NCBI GenBank assembly: GCA_045563675.1
Contig: JBJLIX010000001.1
Coordinates: forward strand, 310,001-374,000
DNA length: 64,000 bases
Reading direction: 5' to 3'
DNA from: AEGEAN-183 sp045563675
Lineage (GTDB): Bacteria; Pseudomonadota; Gammaproteobacteria; Magnimaribacterales; Magnimaribacteraceae
The position numbers were made by a program, and so were the translations under genes. Within the stretch, counting starts at the first letter, position 1; every line of letters starts with the position of its first letter. Under the pieces are notes generated by a model. It had not been told where the DNA came from. It made no database searches and saw only the letters and a list, made by a program, of their open reading frames with translations. Positions 59,279 through 64,000 of the stretch are shown one piece after another.

Positions 59279-61511
59279 CGATCTCCTCTCTTAGTAAGTT
59301 TAACGTAAAGAATTCACCCTTTAACCAAGTCGCATAATGGTTCAATGCGAAATCGCTATCTGGCTTACCTCCATTACCTCCCGCTATAACAAATTTTGCA
59401 TGCATAGGGTCCGCAAGGTCTATAACTAAGCGATAGGCTGGACCATGAAAAACTCTATAGGGAATTTCATCTTTCTCAGGGCCTTTGCCTATGTGCATCG
59501 CCATAGCTAAAGTAGTTGGACTTCCTCCAATCTCATCTGGTCCTAAAGATAGCTCTTTCCAAGTTGGTTGTTTACGAAGACTATGCCAAAACTCAATTTT
59601 ATGTAAATCGCCCCACCGCCACTTAGCTGGATCATCCCCTAAAGAAAGCCTTACTCTGTCCACAATGACTTTCATCTCTTTATGGATTAAAGACTTTAGT
59701 GTTTCTTCATGTTCTGTCCAGGGTGATCCGGGGTTTCTAAACGAGCCTATGTCAAAAAGATTTAGTCCAGGAGCTCCCAAAGGTAAAACCTTCAACAGTT
59801 CATCATCTAATATCCCGTACATGTATTTGCGTTGCCAGAAGCGATCTTGAAATAGGTAGTAGAGACATGCACCTATAGCTTGTACTTCAGCTTTACAATC
59901 CCATTCTTTAAGTAATTTTGAGGCTAGCTTGATATCTTCGTCTTCACTTTCCTCTAATACCTTGAGTAAGTCTGGAATAATTTTCTGTGCTCTCTTATCT
60001 AATAAATCTAACTGCATCTGACAAAAATCTTCAATAGAGAACTTTTCCTTTTCCCGAAGCAGTTCCGTTATCCGATCTGCCCTTGCACTATGGGTTGGGA
60101 AGTTATGAATATAAAATTCTCCTTTTTCTCCCATGGTGTCGTTGTTGGCCGTGAGGGTAAAGCCAGATGCTGGGTTTTTTTCTACTTTCAAATCTTCAGA
60201 TTTTGCTAGAGGAAACAGATATTTTTCATCCCAACCCGCTAAAGGCACGCTACCAGTAACACCCTTTCTTTTAGGGGTGGTGGTAGCTATATATCTTTCT
60301 ATGTTACTTTCTTTATCTACACAAATTATGTTGTTCACTAGGGGGCAAATTTCATTTTCAAATAATAAATCGCCAAATTCACTAGCCGACTTTGCTGTTG
60401 GCAATAAGGCCAAAGCACCAGCCGAAGTTGGTTGATCCATTAAAGACCAATACAAACTAGTTTGATATTTCTCTCCTACAGTGTCCGACATCTGCATTTC
60501 TTTCATGAAAGGTTCTAAAAGGACGCCATGATCTGTCTTTTGAATATGAACTTCTCTGCTTGATTGGTCCTTAACTTCAATAGTTTCAGTTTGGGTTATT
60601 AAAGGCTTAAAACCAGAAGGTGTTTTACTTTCATCCCCTCTGATCTCTTCAACAAAGAGGTCATAACAATCAACAAAACCTGTAGTAAGTCCCCAGGCTA
60701 TATCATTTGTGTATCCCATCATAAAATAAGGGACGCCGGGAAAAGCCGCTCCAAAAGCATTCCAAGAACCGGCATTTAAATGAACGTAGAAGAAGGTATT
60801 TGGGATCGTAAATGGTTGATGAGGATCAGTTGCTAGCATGGGCTTACCTGACTCTGACAATTCACCTGTAATGGCCCAATTATTACTCCCTGAAAAAGAA
60901 GGGAGGTTAACTAAAGGGTAAGCTAAGTTAATCATTGCAGGATTAAGCTTCTCCAAAGGCTCCTTGAGATATTCAATCAAACTTCTATCATCTTCAGAGA
61001 AATGCAAAACATGATCAGAAAAATAATCCACTCCATGGGTAGCCATCAATCGTCCTAAGACAAGTTTTTCGGTCCAGCTCTTATGTTGAAACCAAGAAGT
61101 AAAACGGTATCTTGCTGCTATATCTAACCTATTAAATTCACGGGGCTCTACTCCTGCGTGTTGAAATTCAGGAGGAATTTCATCCAAAGACCTTATGTAA
61201 CTGTTAAGCCCTTCTAAATAAGCGTCTGCTATCCAATCCCCTTCACTTTCAGGCAGTTCAGTATGGCCTCCATGAACATTGAATGCTCTCTGAAAAGCAT
61301 CTTGTGTTATAAATTTTTCTCCTAGTAAGGCAGCTGCCTCACCATTGGCATAAGCGCAACTTAAATGGATCTGCCAAAGCCTTTCATAACCGGCTGCGAA
61401 GCCCATCCCTCGATAAGCGTCGGCTACCGTAGAGGCAAAAACATGAGCTATTCCTAATTTATCCCAAACAATTTCAAAAGGTTTATCTGCTTCCGTTAAC
61501 TTTTTTTTCAA
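59247..61511 (-). CDS. Penicillin-acylase-family Ntn hydrolase without a signal peptide
   Basis: 754 residues. FEIVWDKLGIAHVFASTVAD corresponds to the start of the mature alpha chain in penicillin and AHL acylases. FSGSNNWAITG holds Ser209, the expected autocatalytic N-terminal nucleophile of the beta chain. Later PYFMMGYTNDIAWGLTTGFV and LTANNDTMG are family-typical. Relatives are exported and self-cleaved in the periplasm, but no hydrophobic leader exists here and only 16 bases separate it from the previous gene. A cytoplasmic amide hydrolase is implied. It sits between an alpha/beta hydrolase gene and the DsbA-fold gene. Confidence 0.88.
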   Translation of the reverse strand: MKKKLTEADKPFEIVWDKLGIAHVFASTVADAYRGMGFAAGYERLWQIHLSCAYANGEAAALLGEKFITQDAFQRAFNVHGGHTELPESEGDWIADAYLEGLNSYIRSLDEIPPEFQHAGVEPREFNRLDIAARYRFTSWFQHKSWTEKLVLGRLMATHGVDYFSDHVLHFSEDDRSLIEYLKEPLEKLNPAMINLAYPLVNLPSFSGSNNWAITGELSESGKPMLATDPHQPFTIPNTFFYVHLNAGSWNAFGAAFPGVPYFMMGYTNDIAWGLTTGFVDCYDLFVEEIRGDESKTPSGFKPLITQTETIEVKDQSSREVHIQKTDHGVLLEPFMKEMQMSDTVGEKYQTSLYWSLMDQPTSAGALALLPTAKSASEFGDLLFENEICPLVNNIICVDKESNIERYIATTTPKRKGVTGSVPLAGWDEKYLFPLAKSEDLKVEKNPASGFTLTANNDTMGEKGEFYIHNFPTHSARADRITELLREKEKFSIEDFCQMQLDLLDKRAQKIIPDLLKVLEESEDEDIKLASKLLKEWDCKAEVQAIGACLYYLFQDRFWQRKYMYGILDDELLKVLPLGAPGLNLFDIGSFRNPGSPWTEHEETLKSLIHKEMKVIVDRVRLSLGDDPAKWRWGDLHKIEFWHSLRKQPTWKELSLGPDEIGGSPTTLAMAMHIGKGPEKDEIPYRVFHGPAYRLVIDLADPMHAKFVIAGGNGGKPDSDFALNHYATWLKGEFFTLNLLREEIDEHSVWYFNN

Positions 61512-61527
61512 TTTAACCCCTTAAGAA

Positions 61528-62691
61528 TTAAAGGAGAGAATTATGGCGTAACCAATGAAAACAAAGTTTAGTTGCCTCATCTAAATGGCTTTTTTGGCCA
61601 AAGTAATAATGGTTAGCCCCTTTGACAATATGCAGCTTTTTATTTTCGTGAGAAATAGAATTAAAAAGTCTTTTGTTGTGACTGGGAGGGCAGGCATCGT
61701 CAGCTGAATTGCCTAAGACCAATATAGGTTTACTAATTTTTGCAGCACACTTTTCACCGTCGGCTTCACTGAGCTCATAGGACCATTGAGAAAGCCAACT
61801 TCTTACACTTGTAAATCTAGCAATGCCAATGGGGCTGTCATTAACGACCTTAGGATCTCCTAAATAACACCAACCCGGCTTCCTATCATTGGGTTCAATG
61901 GAAGGATCTAACCATCTAGGATCTGCCATAGTGCCATGAACGATGAAGCCAAACTCTTTGGTTGGATCTCCTTTAAAACTCTCCAGTTTTTCTTTAACCC
62001 AGGAAGTAATCTTGTTATTTCGCTCAATCTGTTTTTTTCTGTATATCTCTAAAAACTCTTTGGTATATGGTGGTTGGTTAGGATTGTCGGGATCATACAG
62101 ATTTAATTCTTTATCTCGCAGCTCAGGGTTTTCTTCATCCAGGATAGAAGGGTCCAGCCATTCAGTTAAGGTTGTGGCTCTACTGCAATGAGAAGCCAAC
62201 AACATGACTGCATCACAAGGCAATAAATCCGCAGTTGTCAGGTCAGGGGGATCTCCAGCTGGCGTGCTCTTTAGAGTTGGTTTTTCTGCTTGAGATTGAT
62301 AAAACAAGGAAAGTGATCCGCCTCCGCTCCAGCCTCCCAGAATGACCTTTTTATAGCCTAACCTGTCTTTGGCTTCTCTAACACAAGCGCCCAAATCCAT
62401 GACGACTTTCTCCATAATAAGTCCGCTGTCGACGCCACGATATCTGCTATTGCAATAAATAACGGGTATGCCACTTCTGGCCAAGGCTGTTGGCATAGGT
62501 AAATAAGCTCCTCCGGCACCTGCTGGGTGCATAAAGAGAACAACGGAATCGGTAGCAGGCTTTTCAGGAATTAAATGATGTGCCTCTAAAAAAACAAGGT
62601 CTTCTGCTCCTGCATAAGTATCTTTATAAGCTGATTTCTCTTCATAGACTATTGCAATGGGTTTTCTTTCATAACTGGTTGATTCCGTCAT
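61528..62691 (-). CDS. Alpha/beta hydrolase
   Basis: 387 residues. VVLFMHPAGAGGAYLPMPTA is the oxyanion segment, VILGGWSGGGSLSLFYQSQA carries the nucleophilic Ser, and the late His is in VKGANHYYFGQK. DSADDACPP-like NSADDACPPSHN provides the probable acid. It is cytoplasmic, without a signal peptide. It overlaps the VOC gene upstream by four bases. Substrate unknown; a carboxylic ester or carbon-carbon bond product of the pathway is possible. Confidence 0.83.
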   Translation of the reverse strand: MTESTSYERKPIAIVYEEKSAYKDTYAGAEDLVFLEAHHLIPEKPATDSVVLFMHPAGAGGAYLPMPTALARSGIPVIYCNSRYRGVDSGLIMEKVVMDLGACVREAKDRLGYKKVILGGWSGGGSLSLFYQSQAEKPTLKSTPAGDPPDLTTADLLPCDAVMLLASHCSRATTLTEWLDPSILDEENPELRDKELNLYDPDNPNQPPYTKEFLEIYRKKQIERNNKITSWVKEKLESFKGDPTKEFGFIVHGTMADPRWLDPSIEPNDRKPGWCYLGDPKVVNDSPIGIARFTSVRSWLSQWSYELSEADGEKCAAKISKPILVLGNSADDACPPSHNKRLFNSISHENKKLHIVKGANHYYFGQKSHLDEATKLCFHWLRHNSLL

Positions 62692-63290
62692 ATAGCACCA
62701 GATCTTTTTAATCTCTTCATTAGTTCCATAGTGTCTAGATTTCGTTCATCGAGTTTTTCGGCCCCCACTTTCGCTTCTTTCTTTTGCCTAGTTTTCTCAG
62801 TCCACTTCTTGAGATTTTCATGGGCTTCTTTATTGTCCTTTTCCATAATCTGAGCATAGTTCTTATCTCTACAAGTAATTTCTAGGGCCAATCCATTTGG
62901 ATCAAAGAAATAAATGGAATGAACAAATTCATGATTGATTGGGTCTGAAGCCCAACCAATGGTTTTATTAAGGTGTTCTTTCCAAGTTTCTAGTTCTTCC
63001 AAAGACTCAACTTCAAAGGCAATATGCTGATCGAAACCATTGGTATATTCGAATTTTTTTTCATCTGCATCATCGGGAATATCAAAGAAAGCAACGTGAT
63101 CTCCATTGCCCATCTCAAAAAATAAATGCATGTACTCCAAGGGTTCTCCGGAACCAGGGGAAGATTCAAAATCCAGTGCTGCCACGAGCTTAAAGCCCAT
63201 TACATCTTCATAAAACCACCTGGTCTGCTCTGCATCTCTACAGAGAAAAGCTTGATGGTGAATATTATTAGGTCTTTCTAGTTTTTCCAT
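62688..63290 (-). CDS. VOC-family (glyoxalase/extradiol dioxygenase-fold) protein
   Basis: 200 residues. NIHHQAFLCRDAEQTRWFYE is the first beta-alpha unit with the His ligand. MHLFFEMGNGDHVAFFDIPD, DQHIAFEVESLEELETWKEH (second His) and FFDPNGLALEITCRD (Glu) complete a His/His/Glu metal site. The C-terminal 50 residues are a charged helix. It could be a single-domain dioxygenase, glyoxalase or lyase. It overlaps the upstream gene by one base and the next by four. Confidence 0.83.
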   Translation of the reverse strand: MEKLERPNNIHHQAFLCRDAEQTRWFYEDVMGFKLVAALDFESSPGSGEPLEYMHLFFEMGNGDHVAFFDIPDDADEKKFEYTNGFDQHIAFEVESLEELETWKEHLNKTIGWASDPINHEFVHSIYFFDPNGLALEITCRDKNYAQIMEKDNKEAHENLKKWTEKTRQKKEAKVGAEKLDERNLDTMELMKRLKRSGAI

Positions 63291-64000
63291 TACTTACTCC
63301 AATCTCTTATAAATAATTCACTTCCACCTGTGAATTTATACAAAGTGTCAGCTGCTAGCAATACCGCAGCTGCCGTCCAGGTAGGTTTCTCTATTGGCCA
63401 AAAGGCTTTATCGGGGTAAACATAACCAGTCCAATACAGGTTGTCTTGCGGATCTTTCCATTGATGCAACCAAGAAAATATTTCTTTAGCCCTGTCTAAC
63501 TTACCCATAGTAGCTAAAGCCATTACCAATTCTGAACTCTCAGCTATAGTCACCCAAGGTTCTTCCACAACACACTTACACCCCATACCTTCAACAATAA
63601 ACTCTTTTTCTCTATTCTCAAACCTTTCTTCTGCTAACCCTCCAGAAATAACTCCACACAGTATCGGGTAATACCAATCCATGCTATATCGGTCTTTGCT
63701 TTTCCAGCCTCTATCAAATCTTTCAGGGCTTTCTGTTAATGCTTTTTTTAAAGAACCCATTACCTCCTTAAGATTGCCAGTATCCTGACCCAGTAGCCCC
63801 TTTATTGCATAAAAGCATTCAAGGCTTTTATAAATAGAACTGCATCCAGTAATCAATGAGTCATCCAATCTAGATCCTTCTTCATCCAAAGCCCAAAGGA
63901 TGTCGCCATGTTGGGTTTGCATTGAGATTACAAACTCCATAGCTTTATCAACCACAGGGGATTGTTCTTTTAAAAACCCTTTGTCTTCTGTAACTAAGTA
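63290..64000 (-). CDS. Alpha/alpha-toroid (prenyltransferase/cyclase-like) protein, C-terminal part
   Basis: Open reading frame of 236 codons in the window. No stop or convincing start is seen before the window edge (the frame reads YLVTEDKGFLKEQSPVVDKA), so the gene starts outside. Helical hairpin repeats such as AMEFVISMQTQHGDILWALD, ESSELVMALATMGKLDRAKE and PTWTAAAVLLAADTLYKFTG look like the alpha/alpha toroid of prenyltransferase and squalene-cyclase relatives. The catalytic Asp motif of cyclases is not seen. It is the first gene of the operon visible here. Function unknown. Confidence 0.65.
   Translation of the reverse strand, partial: YLVTEDKGFLKEQSPVVDKAMEFVISMQTQHGDILWALDEEGSRLDDSLITGCSSIYKSLECFYAIKGLLGQDTGNLKEVMGSLKKALTESPERFDRGWKSKDRYSMDWYYPILCGVISGGLAEERFENREKEFIVEGMGCKCVVEEPWVTIAESSELVMALATMGKLDRAKEIFSWLHQWKDPQDNLYWTGYVYPDKAFWPIEKPTWTAAAVLLAADTLYKFTGGSELFIRDWSK

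Noticed and set aside
59485..59850. 121-codon plus-strand open frame
   Set aside because: It is antisense to the acylase gene and has no recognisable features.
1..64000. Mobile elements, CRISPR arrays, tRNA or rRNA genes and integrated phage
   Set aside because: No transposase, integrase or phage product is encoded, no regularly spaced repeats are seen, and the short gaps hold nothing resembling a tRNA cloverleaf.

Overview
The window is a gene-dense, AT-rich chromosomal segment of a Gram-negative bacterium. Core-gene families and gene order point to a marine gammaproteobacterium with a streamlined genome; a SAR86-like organism is my best guess. Supporting evidence: gyrA near ubiG-mupP-yciK (the Pseudomonas-type order), miaA-hflX-hflK-hflC-hisZ-purA, nrdR-ribD-ribBA-ribH-nusB, LPS heptose/Kdo genes, a TonB-dependent receptor, and ubiquinone synthesis. 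The lineage is an inference from gene content; no rRNA gene is present. No tRNA, rRNA, CRISPR array, insertion sequence, integrase or phage gene was recognised. No stretch longer than about 210 bases lacks a gene. Many neighbouring genes overlap by 1-32 bases.

Layout. 1-4.6 kb (minus): 5' part of gyrA and a three-subunit proton-translocating transhydrogenase (pntAA-pntAB-pntB). 4.6-6.7 kb (plus): ubiG, a MupP/Gph phosphatase and a YciK-like SDR. 6.7-10.6 kb (minus): rluB, scpB, scpA and nadE. 10.7-20 kb (plus): DAHP synthase, a protein with three tandem DnaT-like domains, an RND adaptor/pump pair with a substituted proton relay, a TonB receptor and xseB. 19.5-22.2 kb: ispA and dxs (isoprenoid precursors). 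22.2-25.3 kb (minus): pgpA, thiL, a thiolase and a small LETM1-like membrane protein. 25.4-27.6 kb: a PQQ/cytochrome c alcohol dehydrogenase. 27.6-29.5 kb (minus): a TolQ/TolR-like stator module with an extra membrane protein. 29.5-35 kb (plus): nth, glyA, nrdR, ribD, ribB fused to a dead GTP cyclohydrolase II domain, ribH and nusB. 35-44.2 kb (minus): DUF3604, a small secreted protein, purA, hisZ, hflC, hflK, hflX and miaA, without hfq. 44.2-45.9 kb (minus): glnK-amtB behind a clear sigma-54 promoter. 46-52 kb: waaA, hldD, an LpxL-type acyltransferase and hldE (inner LPS), with two unknown secreted proteins between. 52-57.7 kb: alpha/beta hydrolase, methyltransferase, secreted EEP phosphodiesterase, an SDR-VOC-49-residue-protein operon and an RhlE-type helicase. 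57.9-64 kb (minus): a tight five-gene catabolic-looking operon (toroid protein, VOC protein, alpha/beta hydrolase, penicillin-acylase-family hydrolase without signal peptide, and a tandem HCCA-isomerase/DsbA-fold protein).

Most of the window is housekeeping. The best candidates for undescribed biology are the 57.9-64 kb operon, the stator-like module at 27.6-29.5 kb, the triple-DnaT protein, and the SDR-VOC-microprotein operon. The sequence gives no direct evidence of substrate for any of these.
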